A stretch of DNA of 33,467 nt, from assembly GCA_964614415.1 (NCBI GenBank), contig CAZTLE010000015.1:1-33467 (forward strand). Reading direction: 5' to 3'. The notes under the pieces are model-generated. The model searched no databases. It was given only the letters and a program-made list of their open reading frames with translations, and had not been told where the DNA came from. The position numbers and the translations under genes are program-made. This document shows, piece after piece, positions 8,993 through 16,881 of this stretch; the stretch's first letter is position 1; every line of letters begins with the position of its first letter. Source of the stretch: CAZTLE01 sp964614415 (GTDB taxonomy: Bacteria; Bacteroidota; Bacteroidia; Flavobacteriales; Flavobacteriaceae).

Positions 8993-9755
8993 TCTTCACG
9001 AACTTCATCTCAATAAACTCAGTTGTTCCTTCAGGTTGGTATTCGATGGTTATATTTCGTTTCGTCCTCCGGGCGATGCCGTTAAACTCGGATGTAATCA
9101 CCAGGAAGGTATCTTTCCCGGATGTCGGTGACAATCTTCCAATCTTCTTGTCACCCTGATAGACGGAGTATTTGGTATCCCCGGCTTCGGGAACGATCTT
9201 ATAATCTGCATATCGATACACGGTGACTTTGGCGGCTTCCGCTACGATAGGTTCGTCTTTCTCTTCCACCATGGGTTTAGTGGTTTGAACAGGCCCGTCG
9301 ACCGGATTTGTGCTGGCTTCTACGACAGGAATTTGTACGTCCTCCTTGTTTATATGTTCAAAACTGGCAAACGCCTTGCGTATAGCATCGTGATATGCCT
9401 TTTTGTACTCCTTCTCTTTGCTCTTTCCTTCCTGACTTCTGTAAATCTCAAACCCATTACAATCGCGCAGAATTACACGGATCTTGGTATAGATAAAGTT
9501 GGAACTTCCTTCCACATCGGCCCAAATAACCTCACATCGCGTAACATCAGGTAGTTCACCGATGAAATAAGCATCGTAGCCATACTTTTTAAACAGGAAT
9601 TTGGAAAGTGAATTGACCTGATATTTGTCCTTTCCTTTAACGAAATCAAATTGTTCGGGAACTGCGACATATTTGTAGTCGGCCAGGGTTTTTTGAGCAA
9701 GGCTAACCCCCACAACTCCGATAAAAAAGAAAGCTGCGACTATATATTTATTCAT
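8982..9755 (-). CDS. Exported protein of unknown function
   Basis: About 257 residues from the ATG at 9753-9755 (MNKYIVAAFFFIGVVGVSLAQ is a signal peptide; two further ATGs lie just upstream, to 9764). The mature N-terminal half (to about residue 130) resembles exported Flavobacteriia proteins that begin with KTLADYKYVAVPEQFDF. It contains the alternating segment NFIYTKIRVILRDCNGFEIY. A low-complexity Pro/Glu/Val linker follows (about 140-185), then a C-terminal beta-rich part (YADYKIVPEAGDTKYSVYQG). I recognise no enzyme motif. Its start overlaps the stop of the DUF5723 gene (ATGAATAA), and its stop overlaps the start of the FG-GAP lipoprotein gene, so translation is likely coupled across the three genes. 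Confidence 0.78.
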   Translation of the reverse strand: MNKYIVAAFFFIGVVGVSLAQKTLADYKYVAVPEQFDFVKGKDKYQVNSLSKFLFKKYGYDAYFIGELPDVTRCEVIWADVEGSSNFIYTKIRVILRDCNGFEIYRSQEGKSKEKEYKKAYHDAIRKAFASFEHINKEDVQIPVVEASTNPVDGPVQTTKPMVEEKDEPIVAEAAKVTVYRYADYKIVPEAGDTKYSVYQGDKKIGRLSPTSGKDTFLVITSEFNGIARRTKRNITIEYQPEGTTEFIEMKFVKNEE

Positions 9756-11163
9756 CCTCATCAATTTTTATGTTGAAGCCCAGCTGCAAAGATACGCTTT
9801 TTGCCTTTGCAAGGTTTCCGTACCGCAGCATATTGTCTGCGGCCACATAAAAATTGAATTTGCCTACGTCGAGTACAACACCGAGTCCTACATTGGAGAA
9901 TGAATAAGGGTCGGCTGTATAGGTTGCTTTGGCCGATAGAAAATCAAACAATCGTCTGTAGTAATAGACTGTTCCGGCCAGTTGCGGCCCTTTAGGGCGG
10001 AAGATACTGTATAACTGCGCGCCTACCGCCTGTGCCCGATCAAGACCGCCGCCCATATTCCGGCAATCACATTCTCCCGAATTTCCCAGGACCCTTCCAA
10101 AGCTGTAACGCGCTCCTGCGTTTAGCTTTAAAGGTCGCATGCGCGTGTACGAATTTGTAAGCGTGTCTATGGGTATTTCGCGCTCAATCTCGTCTTCCAG
10201 TTCGTCGTAATAGGGAAGTGCAGCATCCCCGGCACTGAGGGGTGGAAAAATAAGCTCGATCCCGTCCAGCGTATAGGTGCCCGAAGCCCTGTAATTCTCA
10301 ACGTCCTTGGTGTGAAAAACGGCGCCCAGGTCCAGAATACTGGCACTAAATTGAAGTCGGTCTGTGAAATCATAGGTGGCTCCAAGATCTACTCCTAATC
10401 CCAGATTACCGCCAAAAAAGGCGCGGCCTACAATTTCATTGGTCGCAGAGGATCCTTCCAGGTCACTCAGAGAAGCAATACCTGAGGTTTGCACCTCCAC
10501 ATTAGCGTTTTGAACCGTATGCTCATAGAAATTTGCAGATCCGTCACCAAGTCTCGTTACAAAGGACCCGGAATTACCGGTGCTGCTAAGGCTCATTATA
10601 TTGTTGTATATCTTAGCCCGCACCCCAACCGTAAGCTTGTTGGTAATGGCTTTATTGGCCCCAAAATGATAGACCATGAGCAGGTCTGCCGTAGTGTTAA
10701 CCTCCCCCAGATCGAATTCGTAATCGATATAATCACGATTACCTTCCCAGCCCAGTATGGCCAGGTCTCTAGGGAAATAGGCGATAAAATCAAGTTCCTG
10801 GTAAATACCACCGGAAAAGTATATCTCACTCTGGGTTTTCCAACCGAAACTGATGATTTCCAGTTGTTGGGTAGCCGTAAAGAAATCCCGATTATTAAGA
10901 TCAAAGATGGTTCGGGTAATTTTTGCATTAATATCTTCTCCGGTATCTCCGAAAATATCAAATACTGATACTCCGGAAGAGCCTCCGTTCACGTGAATCT
11001 GAGAAAGGAACGGGATCCCGAAATGATACTTTTGCGACACCTTGCTTCCCGGATTGACCAATAGGTTTTGTGGCGCCTCCTCAAAACCGTACAGGATTTG
11101 CTTATTCTGGGCAAAAGCATAGGTTAGCCCAAGAGCTAAATAACAGATGATGGCTTTTTTCAT
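9748..11163 (-). CDS. DUF5723-like outer-membrane beta-barrel protein
   Basis: This 471-residue protein has a signal peptide (MKKAIICYLALGLTYAFAQ). The mature protein begins with LYGFEEAPQNLLVNPGSKV and continues as alternating beta strands with aromatic girdles to a terminal strand ending in QLGFNIKI, as expected of a Bacteroidota outer-membrane barrel. The pattern of an N-terminal LLVNPG with GIPFLSQI, a middle DLGAVF, and C-terminal GLGVVLDVGKFNFYVAADN is what I associate with DUF5723, a family related to the PorP/PorV-like barrels. A pair of cysteines (ECDCRN) sits in an apparent loop near residue 357. It lies 7 bases after the lipoprotein gene and overlaps the next gene. A structural or secretion-accessory role is inference. 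Confidence 0.8.
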   Translation of the reverse strand: MKKAIICYLALGLTYAFAQNKQILYGFEEAPQNLLVNPGSKVSQKYHFGIPFLSQIHVNGGSSGVSVFDIFGDTGEDINAKITRTIFDLNNRDFFTATQQLEIISFGWKTQSEIYFSGGIYQELDFIAYFPRDLAILGWEGNRDYIDYEFDLGEVNTTADLLMVYHFGANKAITNKLTVGVRAKIYNNIMSLSSTGNSGSFVTRLGDGSANFYEHTVQNANVEVQTSGIASLSDLEGSSATNEIVGRAFFGGNLGLGVDLGATYDFTDRLQFSASILDLGAVFHTKDVENYRASGTYTLDGIELIFPPLSAGDAALPYYDELEDEIEREIPIDTLTNSYTRMRPLKLNAGARYSFGRVLGNSGECDCRNMGGGLDRAQAVGAQLYSIFRPKGPQLAGTVYYYRRLFDFLSAKATYTADPYSFSNVGLGVVLDVGKFNFYVAADNMLRYGNLAKAKSVSLQLGFNIKIDEDE

Positions 11164-11170
11164 AGTAAAA

Positions 11171-11728
11171 TTACTCCCTCTCTGTTATTTCGAGATAATA
11201 GGTTGTTTTGGATTGCAGGTTCAGATTTCCGGGCATTTCAGGTTCCGAAGATGGCACGGTTACCGAAACCACCACACGATCGGCCATAGTGAGTTGAGTG
11301 ATCTCATCTCCTTCAACAATTATTACTTCTTCAGTAACAACGGGAGCACCTGGTGAACCAATAGCCACCTGAACCTGGGCTGTATATGTAGTATCACCCA
11401 TTTCGGTCAGGAATTGGAAATCAACCACAAAGCTGCGACTTATACTATTGGTAAAACGAAACAGAAAATCGGCTCTCAACAGACTCTCCTGGACGCTGGT
11501 ATCGTCCAGAAAACGGATTTCCGTGGTATCACGTACTGTTAATCTTGGATTGTTTGTGGAGGTATCGTAAAATTCACCACCTTGAAGATCAAAATGGATA
11601 AGATTGAGTTCTACGACCGGTTCTGCTGTAATATCCTGGGCCTGGTCAAAATCTGTGTCCTTGACACAGGAGACCATGAGCAGACAGACAAACACTGCCA
11701 GGGCTGGGAGGGTTAGGTTCTTTTTCAT
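11171..11728 (-). CDS. Lipoprotein of unknown function
   Basis: The frame stays open upstream to 11893, but that part overlaps the phosphatase gene. The ATG at 11726-11728 begins a clean lipoprotein signal (MKKNLTLPALAVFVCLLMVSC, lipobox MVSC), so the protein has 185 residues. The mature part is short and beta-rich, with the segment PVVELNLIHFDLQGGEFYD and an acidic start (CVKDTDFDQAQD). Small lipoproteins of this form are found beside DUF5723 genes in Flavobacteriia, as far as I recall. Here it lies 55 bases after the phosphatase gene and 7 bases before the DUF5723 gene. A partner role for the barrel protein is an inference from position. Confidence 0.78.
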   Translation of the reverse strand: MKKNLTLPALAVFVCLLMVSCVKDTDFDQAQDITAEPVVELNLIHFDLQGGEFYDTSTNNPRLTVRDTTEIRFLDDTSVQESLLRADFLFRFTNSISRSFVVDFQFLTEMGDTTYTAQVQVAIGSPGAPVVTEEVIIVEGDEITQLTMADRVVVSVTVPSSEPEMPGNLNLQSKTTYYLEITERE

Positions 11729-11783
11729 TGTACTATTGGGGACACTTAAATTAGTAACGTTGAGTATTAAGAAAATATTATGA

Positions 11784-12473
11784 TCACAGATGGTTTTTGA
11801 TTTCCAGAAGTTCATCAACCACGGCATACTGTCCGGGTATAGTCTCGTTCCTGTAGTTGTAAAAAAGCACTTGCATACCCACGGCTTCAGCACCCAAAAT
11901 GTCCGCTTCGAAGGTATCTCCTATCATAACACAATTCCCCGGCTCCCGGGCCGCCTGCTCAAGAGCCGCGTGAAAAATGACAGGGTTGGGTTTCTTAGCT
12001 CCGGCCTCTTCAGACGTCATAACCGTATCAAAATAGGTCGCAATGCCGCTGTTTTTCAGCTTTAGATGTTGCACTTCAAAGAATCCGTTGGTTATAATAT
12101 GCAGACGGTAACGGGATTTTAAATAATCCAGGATCTCTCCGGTACCATCGAACAAATAGTTGTCTTTGGGCAACTCATCGATGTAGGCGTCCGAGAGCGC
12201 ATCGATAGTGGTTAGCGGAAAGGCCATGTCGAATCGGGCAAAGGCATCATTAAATCGGCCACGACGCAATTCGGCTTTCGTAATGCGCTCTTCCCTGTAA
12301 AGCTTCCAGTAGTTAAAGTTAATGGGTTCGTATTCCTTGATGAATTCTGAAACCGCCAATGGGATGTCATGAGTGCGAAAGACACGTTCGAAAGCCAGGG
12401 CTGAATTTCGATCGAAATCCCATAGCGTGTGATCCAAATCGAAGAAAACATCGGTAATCTGTCCATTATTCAT
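11784..12473 (-). CDS. yjjG: YjjG-family HAD phosphatase (noncanonical pyrimidine nucleotidase)
   Basis: This HAD-superfamily hydrolase has 229 residues from ATG 12471-12473, one base after the stop of the upstream gene. An in-frame extension to 12575 lies wholly inside that gene and is rejected. HAD motif I is VFFDLDHTLWDF, with nucleophile Asp12 and acid/base Asp14. Motif II is HIITNGFF, the motif III lysine is in GAKKPNP, and motif IV is IGDTFEADILGA. YjjG-type enzymes dephosphorylate noncanonical pyrimidine nucleotides such as 5-substituted dUMP and so protect DNA from their incorporation. The substrate here is inferred from the family. It is a cytosolic enzyme within a run of envelope genes, following the DUF7033-type gene. 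Confidence 0.85.
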   Translation of the reverse strand: MNNGQITDVFFDLDHTLWDFDRNSALAFERVFRTHDIPLAVSEFIKEYEPINFNYWKLYREERITKAELRRGRFNDAFARFDMAFPLTTIDALSDAYIDELPKDNYLFDGTGEILDYLKSRYRLHIITNGFFEVQHLKLKNSGIATYFDTVMTSEEAGAKKPNPVIFHAALEQAAREPGNCVMIGDTFEADILGAEAVGMQVLFYNYRNETIPGQYAVVDELLEIKNHL

Positions 12474-12474
12474 A

Positions 12475-13758
12475 CTACAACAGTTTTTCGGTAAATAGGT
12501 ATCTCCACAACTCTTTGGACTTGCCTTCCACAAGATCGCGATTACTAATAACAAAGGAAAATACACCCTGGACATCCGCTACAGATTGTTTAAGATTATC
12601 TATACACGTAACAACTTCGGCCCTCTTTTTTCCTGAAAGTCCCTTCGAAGTTCCCGCCAGAGGGTGAATTACAAGAGGTGTTTTTATTTCATAATCCAGG
12701 TCGTAGAACCTGAAAGGAGTACAAGTTCCCGCCCTAAATCCTACCTCGTCCTCATAAACCATGGTATAGTCGGTTTCCACCTCCAGTTCCACCAGATTGC
12801 GATAGGTTTCCGGAAGATTCACCCGGTACAGGGCACTCATGGAATTGATCACTGTGCGGTGTGTTACCTCTTCCATTCGTTTCTTTTCCCCTTTCATTTG
12901 TTCGTAATCGGTAAGGGCGGCAAAGGAGAATATCAGCCCCACGGGTCTGTAATCACTCACATACTTGATTAACAGCTTGAACAGATTCCGTTGCGTATTG
13001 AAGTTATTCTCGAAGGAATACGCCTCGCCCAGCATAAAAAACACTGACAATAAATTGGCACTGTCACGCGATTTTTCGACCGCCCATTCCAGAGTGTTAT
13101 ACGGATCCTTTCGCAGCGTAAGTAATACCCTGCTTCGCTTAAAAAGGCTCCGGAATCTGAATTTCCCCAGATCCCGGGCATATCCTATGATCGATCTGAA
13201 TACCCCTCTGTGCTTATAGCGAAAAGGCACCTGAGATTCCAGTATGGTATGAACCACAGGGGTTCGCTCCGAAAAGGACATCTTTGGAAAGCTCTTAGCA
13301 AGCACTTCCCTGAACTTCATAGCCCAGATATCCACTATGGGTTGTCTCAGGAATCCACCTTGCCAGGCAATGCTCTCCGAAGCCGGAAAGCGCCCCAATT
13401 CATCCTTCACATGAGGTAGATACTCCTCATACCGTGAAAGTAGGAAAAAAGCCGCCGAGAATATGTCAAAAGGCAGTGCGCTTTTCTCTCCTACCGCAAA
13501 AAAACCAAAGGTATCGTCCCACGGCCTTACCGTAATCTCAAGGCTTTCAACACCCTGTTGATTGAGTAAACCATGGCTTTGAATGAATAGCTCATTGCCC
13601 ATGGGTTGTCGGCCATAGGAAAGTTTCGGTCCGGCATGTGCAATAAGTTCTTCTATGACTGACGTATATCCAACCTCAATACCGAGTATTTGCGTACATA
13701 TGTGTTTGAAGATATAAGATATCCTGGGAGTAACTTGTTGGGTATAAACAAGGAGCAT
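12475..13758 (-). CDS. DUF7033 / polysaccharide-deacetylase-like protein
   Basis: This 427-residue protein has no signal peptide. The N-terminal half resembles DUF7033 (VTPRISYIFKHICTQILGIE near the start, then FDIFSAAFFLLSRYEEYLP and PIVDIWAMKFREVL). The C-terminal half contains a segment conserved in Bacteroidota proteins annotated as polysaccharide deacetylases (DYTMVYEDEVGFRAGTCTPF then FYDLDYEIKTPL). Canonical NodB metal-binding motifs are not obvious, so activity is uncertain. It is the first gene of the six-gene minus-strand run ending at 5618. A -7-like TAGCTTTG lies about 25 bases upstream of its start. Confidence 0.75.
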   Translation of the reverse strand: MLLVYTQQVTPRISYIFKHICTQILGIEVGYTSVIEELIAHAGPKLSYGRQPMGNELFIQSHGLLNQQGVESLEITVRPWDDTFGFFAVGEKSALPFDIFSAAFFLLSRYEEYLPHVKDELGRFPASESIAWQGGFLRQPIVDIWAMKFREVLAKSFPKMSFSERTPVVHTILESQVPFRYKHRGVFRSIIGYARDLGKFRFRSLFKRSRVLLTLRKDPYNTLEWAVEKSRDSANLLSVFFMLGEAYSFENNFNTQRNLFKLLIKYVSDYRPVGLIFSFAALTDYEQMKGEKKRMEEVTHRTVINSMSALYRVNLPETYRNLVELEVETDYTMVYEDEVGFRAGTCTPFRFYDLDYEIKTPLVIHPLAGTSKGLSGKKRAEVVTCIDNLKQSVADVQGVFSFVISNRDLVEGKSKELWRYLFTEKLL

Positions 13759-13783
13759 TACCGCTATAGTCTGTTAGAATGTG

Positions 13784-13791
13784 CAAAGCTA
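13784..13791 (-). promoter_or_regulatory. Candidate -7 element of the six-gene minus-strand run
   Basis: The minus strand reads TAGCTTTG, a full match to TAnnTTTG, 25 bases upstream of the start codon at 13758. No clear -33 TTG is visible at 17-23 bases. Confidence 0.4.
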
Positions 13792-13976
13792 AAGTACGCT
13801 TTTTCGATCACTATAGCGGCATGCCGTTTTCCACGTAGAAAACCGGAGGTATAGTACAGTAGGCTATACTATGCGAATTATACTAAAAGACTGAAAAACA
13901 AACAGGAAAAGGTGTATTCCCGGCAGTTTTTCTTTAGGAAAACTTCAGCAAAAAAAGAGAAAAAACATAGGATTTA

Positions 13977-14010
13977 TTGATCCGGGTGCAACCGAAACTT
14001 TCTAAATTGC
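13977..14010 (+). promoter_or_regulatory. Candidate promoter of the winged-helix regulator
   Basis: TTG (13977-13979) is followed after 23 bases by TAAATTGC (14003-14010), a partial match to TAnnTTTG. The start codon is 25 bases further on. The match is weak. Confidence 0.28.
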
Positions 14011-14035
14011 AGGTAACGAATACGCATAAAACCAT

Positions 14036-14563
14036 ATGACTTCAACCACGTATTTGATTAATGACACGTTCAAGATCCTGATCGATACAAACGAGATCAT
14101 AGCTAATGAAAATGCCCCGGAAGCAGTACGCACCAAAGTAGAACCTCAAACCATGAAGGTTTTAAAACTGCTTATCGAAGCACGTGGCAACATAGTATCT
14201 CGAAAGCATCTGCTCAAGCATATTTGGAACAATTATGACGGCGGTGAGGAAGGGATTAATCAAGCTATCTCCAAACTGAGAAAGATCATGGGGGACGATG
14301 CCCGAAATTCCGAGATCATCGAAACCATCTCCAAGCGCGGATATAGAATAATTGCCGGTATAGATCAATTACCCACAGTAAAAGCACCAGGTCCCGGTGA
14401 AATGTATATCGAACAGGATATCCCTCCCCGAATGAAAATTGTACAGCTTATCGAATACCTTAAAAAGCCTGTTCACCTTATCACCTTTATTGTTATAAGC
14501 ACGGTCTGTATACTGGCCCTTTATTTCATCTATAAGATCATCTATGCCATGGTATGGAGCTGA
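14036..14563 (+). CDS. Membrane-anchored winged-helix (OmpR/ToxR-type) transcriptional regulator
   Basis: This 175-residue protein has a Trans_reg_C-type winged helix in its N-terminal two thirds (about residues 10-110). Recognisable parts are QTMKVLKLLIEARGNIVSRK, then LLKHIWNN, the recognition-helix region EEGINQAISKLRKIMGD and the wing ETISKRGYRII. A proline-rich linker follows, then one strongly hydrophobic segment (about 147-168, LITFIVISTVCILALYFIYK), leaving only a few residues beyond it. The layout resembles ToxR/CadC-type one-component regulators, but without a periplasmic sensor domain. It must therefore sense through the helix itself or through a partner. The exported peptidase gene starts 24 bases downstream and is a likely operon partner. 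There is no receiver domain. Confidence 0.82.
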   Translation: MTSTTYLINDTFKILIDTNEIIANENAPEAVRTKVEPQTMKVLKLLIEARGNIVSRKHLLKHIWNNYDGGEEGINQAISKLRKIMGDDARNSEIIETISKRGYRIIAGIDQLPTVKAPGPGEMYIEQDIPPRMKIVQLIEYLKKPVHLITFIVISTVCILALYFIYKIIYAMVWS

Positions 14564-14587
14564 TGTCCTAACTACACACTACTTCAA

Positions 14588-16081
14588 ATGAGCAACAAAC
14601 TCACAACACGCACTCTTATTATCACAGCTATTTTTATCTGTTTTTCGGCAGTTTCTTTTTCTTCGGAAGGAATCTTGAAGTTCGATAAAGTACAATCCAA
14701 TCAGTATATCGTATCGGTTTCCGAAGAAGATCCGCTACGAGCCAACGTAAAGGCCAAAATACATATGCAAGGCGATACACTGGTCATGAGTGGAAACTGT
14801 CCCAATTATGATTATCCGGAGGGATGGGCCACTTTTATCGGTTCGTTGAAAATAAACGACGCTAAAGGAGACCCCGTGTCGTTTAAATACGCCACTAAAT
14901 CCAAGTGGGTATTATCTTCCGGTTTGGAAAGTCCTGTTACGGTGCGCTATACTGTGGATCTCTCATTTGTGAACGTGCCTTGGGACGTGGGTAATGAGCA
15001 GGCCGGATATTCAGATGGTGAATCTGTCTACCTCGTGAGTAAAGCACTTTTTATGTTTGATGAAGGTGCTGATACCTCATCCGAAGTAATATTCGATCTT
15101 CCGTCATCATGGAAGCTGGCCACTGCCTGGACATCCCAGCCAAATGAAGGAAATCGTTTTCTTATTCCGAATAACGAATCCCTAATAGAAAATTCTCTGG
15201 TTTACGGAAATTTTAGCATGCATCGGTTCACCGAAGGAGCTTTCAGCTTTACCATAGCGCTGCCCGGAGAAGCCGGAAAGGACGCCCCGCTTATAAGTCC
15301 CGCATTATCAAAAATTGCCCGTGCCTACATGCGTATTTTTGATAAAACCCCTCCTACCGCCTATCTCATTACAATGTTCTATGCACGTCTCGACGATGGC
15401 GAGTCCTTTTTGACCAGCATGGCGTTCACACTACAGGATAAAGTAGGTGAGCACAATAAGATCATCTGGGCCAATCAAATGGCGCATGAACTTTTTCATT
15501 ATTGGAATAGTGACCTCATGGAGGCAACTGATTATGGTGAAAGACAATGGTTTTCAGAAGGAACGGCCGAATACTATGCCAATATGACTTTGGTTAGAGA
15601 AGGTATTATATCTGAATCTATGTTTGAAAACAAAATAGAAAAGGTTCTGGGGCTCTACATGAACTATCGCGGTTGGCGGGAAGGTGAAACCTCCATGCTT
15701 AAAGCAGGTGAGGACAAAGGAGTTCATAGATTCCTGGTATATAATGGAGGTTGGGCGACTGCTATGGCCTTAGACACACTCATCATGGAACATAGCGACG
15801 GAAAAAAGAACCTTGACGACTTCTTCAGGCTAATGTTCGAAAGATTCCGCACTTCTCCCTATTCATACGAGGACATTATTCAAACCGCTTCGGAAGTATG
15901 CGGAAAGGACCTAACCGAATTCTTCTCAAAGTATGTCTCGGGCACCGAATTAATTCCGCTGGAAACCTATTTTTTGAAACTTGGATATTCCATGGCGGAT
16001 ATCATTTATGAAGGTGAACTTTATCTGACCCGATTGCCTCATAACCCTAAAGACCTAAATGCATTATGGTTGAGAAACTAA
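14588..16081 (+). CDS. Exported gluzincin metallopeptidase (M1/M61-like)
   Basis: This 497-residue protein has an N-terminal signal or anchor (LIITAIFICFSAVSFSS). The catalytic zinc site is HELFH (residues 300-304), followed by WFSEGTAEYYA, in which Glu324 is the likely third ligand. The HEXXH-to-Glu spacing (19 residues between) is one longer than in classical M1 enzymes. The region before it (about 30-290) is beta-rich, like the N-terminal domain of M1 aminopeptidases. The part after the active site (about 335-470) is helical, with a segment DLTEFFSKYVSGTELIP seen in M1/M61 homologues. It should be periplasmic or surface-exposed; its substrate is unknown. It follows the membrane-anchored regulator in the same direction. 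Confidence 0.82.
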   Translation: MSNKLTTRTLIITAIFICFSAVSFSSEGILKFDKVQSNQYIVSVSEEDPLRANVKAKIHMQGDTLVMSGNCPNYDYPEGWATFIGSLKINDAKGDPVSFKYATKSKWVLSSGLESPVTVRYTVDLSFVNVPWDVGNEQAGYSDGESVYLVSKALFMFDEGADTSSEVIFDLPSSWKLATAWTSQPNEGNRFLIPNNESLIENSLVYGNFSMHRFTEGAFSFTIALPGEAGKDAPLISPALSKIARAYMRIFDKTPPTAYLITMFYARLDDGESFLTSMAFTLQDKVGEHNKIIWANQMAHELFHYWNSDLMEATDYGERQWFSEGTAEYYANMTLVREGIISESMFENKIEKVLGLYMNYRGWREGETSMLKAGEDKGVHRFLVYNGGWATAMALDTLIMEHSDGKKNLDDFFRLMFERFRTSPYSYEDIIQTASEVCGKDLTEFFSKYVSGTELIPLETYFLKLGYSMADIIYEGELYLTRLPHNPKDLNALWLRN

Positions 16082-16093
16082 AGAGTCCTCTTT

Positions 16094-16792
16094 CTAAATT
16101 TTGTTCGAATCTGCAAAGCTGTAGTACCCGTTCTCGGTAATGATAATGTGGTCAAGGACCTTTATGTCCAGGCTCTCTCCGGCCTTTTTCAATTTTCGCG
16201 TAAGCTGTGTATCGGCTTGACTCGGGCGCAGCGTTCCCGAGGGATGGTTGTGCACCAAAATGAGCGCCACGGCACCCAATTGCAATGCTTGTTTAAACAC
16301 AAGACGCGCATCGACCAGGGTTCCTGTGATCCCACCTTTGCTGAGCTGAGAGTATTCCAGTATCCTGCTTGAATTATTGAGATACAGGATCCAAAACTCT
16401 TCATGCGGAAGTTCCCCGATGATTGGCTGCATAAGCTCGAAAACCGACCTGCTCGATGAGATCTTCTTTTTTTCTGAAACTTCTTCAAGCCTGCGCCGGC
16501 GACCCAACTCCAAAGCAGCCCGGATGGTAATAGCCTTTGCCTGGCCAACTCCATGGAAGCTCATCAATTCTTCGATAGAGCACTTTCCCAAGGCGTTGAG
16601 ATTGTTACCGGTAGACGCCAGCATTTTTTGCCCCAGTGCCACGGCGCTTTCGGTTCGATTGCCCGATCTCAAGAGAATTGCGATCAATTCGGCATCGCTC
16701 AATACATGAGGTCCCTTATGACGCAGTTTCTCTCTGGGCCGATCATCTTCATTCCAGTTCTTGATCGAAAAAGAGGTAGTTGGATTTCCCAA
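16094..16792 (-). CDS. radC: RadC family JAB/MPN-domain DNA repair protein
   Basis: This 232-residue RadC protein has an N-terminal KNWNEDDRPREKL, a helix-hairpin-helix-like segment (FHGVGQAKAITIRAALELGR, 79-98) and a C-terminal JAMM/MPN domain. Its metal-site residues are visible: Glu131/132, His181 and His183 (HNHPSG) and Asp194. Despite its name, the function of RadC in repair is not established; the JAMM fold suggests a metalloprotease or nuclease-like activity. The start codon is TTG (16790-16792 on the minus strand). No ATG lies between it and an in-frame stop shortly upstream, and the family N-terminus begins a few residues later. It converges with the peptidase gene (12-base gap) and diverges from the DUF1569 gene. 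Confidence 0.92.
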   Translation of the reverse strand: MGNPTTSFSIKNWNEDDRPREKLRHKGPHVLSDAELIAILLRSGNRTESAVALGQKMLASTGNNLNALGKCSIEELMSFHGVGQAKAITIRAALELGRRRRLEEVSEKKKISSSRSVFELMQPIIGELPHEEFWILYLNNSSRILEYSQLSKGGITGTLVDARLVFKQALQLGAVALILVHNHPSGTLRPSQADTQLTRKLKKAGESLDIKVLDHIIITENGYYSFADSNKI

Positions 16793-16819
16793 TGTTCTGA
16801 TAAATTTTTAAGATAAAGT

Positions 16820-16858
16820 GTATCTTTAGGGTGAAGGCGGGAAGAACTTTAAAGATAC
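16820..16858. repeat. 9-bp perfect inverted repeat between radC and the DUF1569 gene
   Basis: GTATCTTTA (16820-16828) and TAAAGATAC (16850-16858) are exact reverse complements separated by 21 bases. A third half-match (AAGATA) lies at 16810-16815. Each arm also contains TATCTTTA, a 7-of-8 match to the Bacteroidota -7 element TAnnTTTG, pointing towards the opposite gene: + strand 54 bases before the DUF1569 start, - strand 58 bases before the radC start. The arms could be face-to-face promoter elements, a dyad operator, or both. Confidence 0.5.
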
Positions 16859-16881
16859 AAAACCGATCAGAAAAAGAAGCT

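Larger units (their letters stand above)
13759..14035. other. 277-bp divergent intergenic region with candidate promoters and AT-rich inverted/direct repeats
   Basis: The region separates the DUF7033 gene (-) from the winged-helix regulator (+). It holds a 6-bp perfect inverted repeat, GTATAG (13849-13854) and CTATAC (13864-13869). It also has two direct copies of TATACTA starting at 13865 and 13879, 14 bases apart. TTTTC and GAAAA arms flank a 5-base loop near 13930-13942. This density of small symmetric elements would fit a regulator-binding region, but none matches an operator I know. No gene is seen here. Confidence 0.45.

Noticed and set aside
11729..11893. N-terminal extension of the lipoprotein gene ending at 11171
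   Set aside because: It overlaps the phosphatase gene and would place a lipoprotein signal 55 residues inside the protein; ATG 11728 gives a normal signal.
12474..12575. N-terminal extension of the YjjG-type gene
   Set aside because: It lies inside the DUF7033-type gene, and the HAD motif I is near the N-terminus only with the start at 12473.
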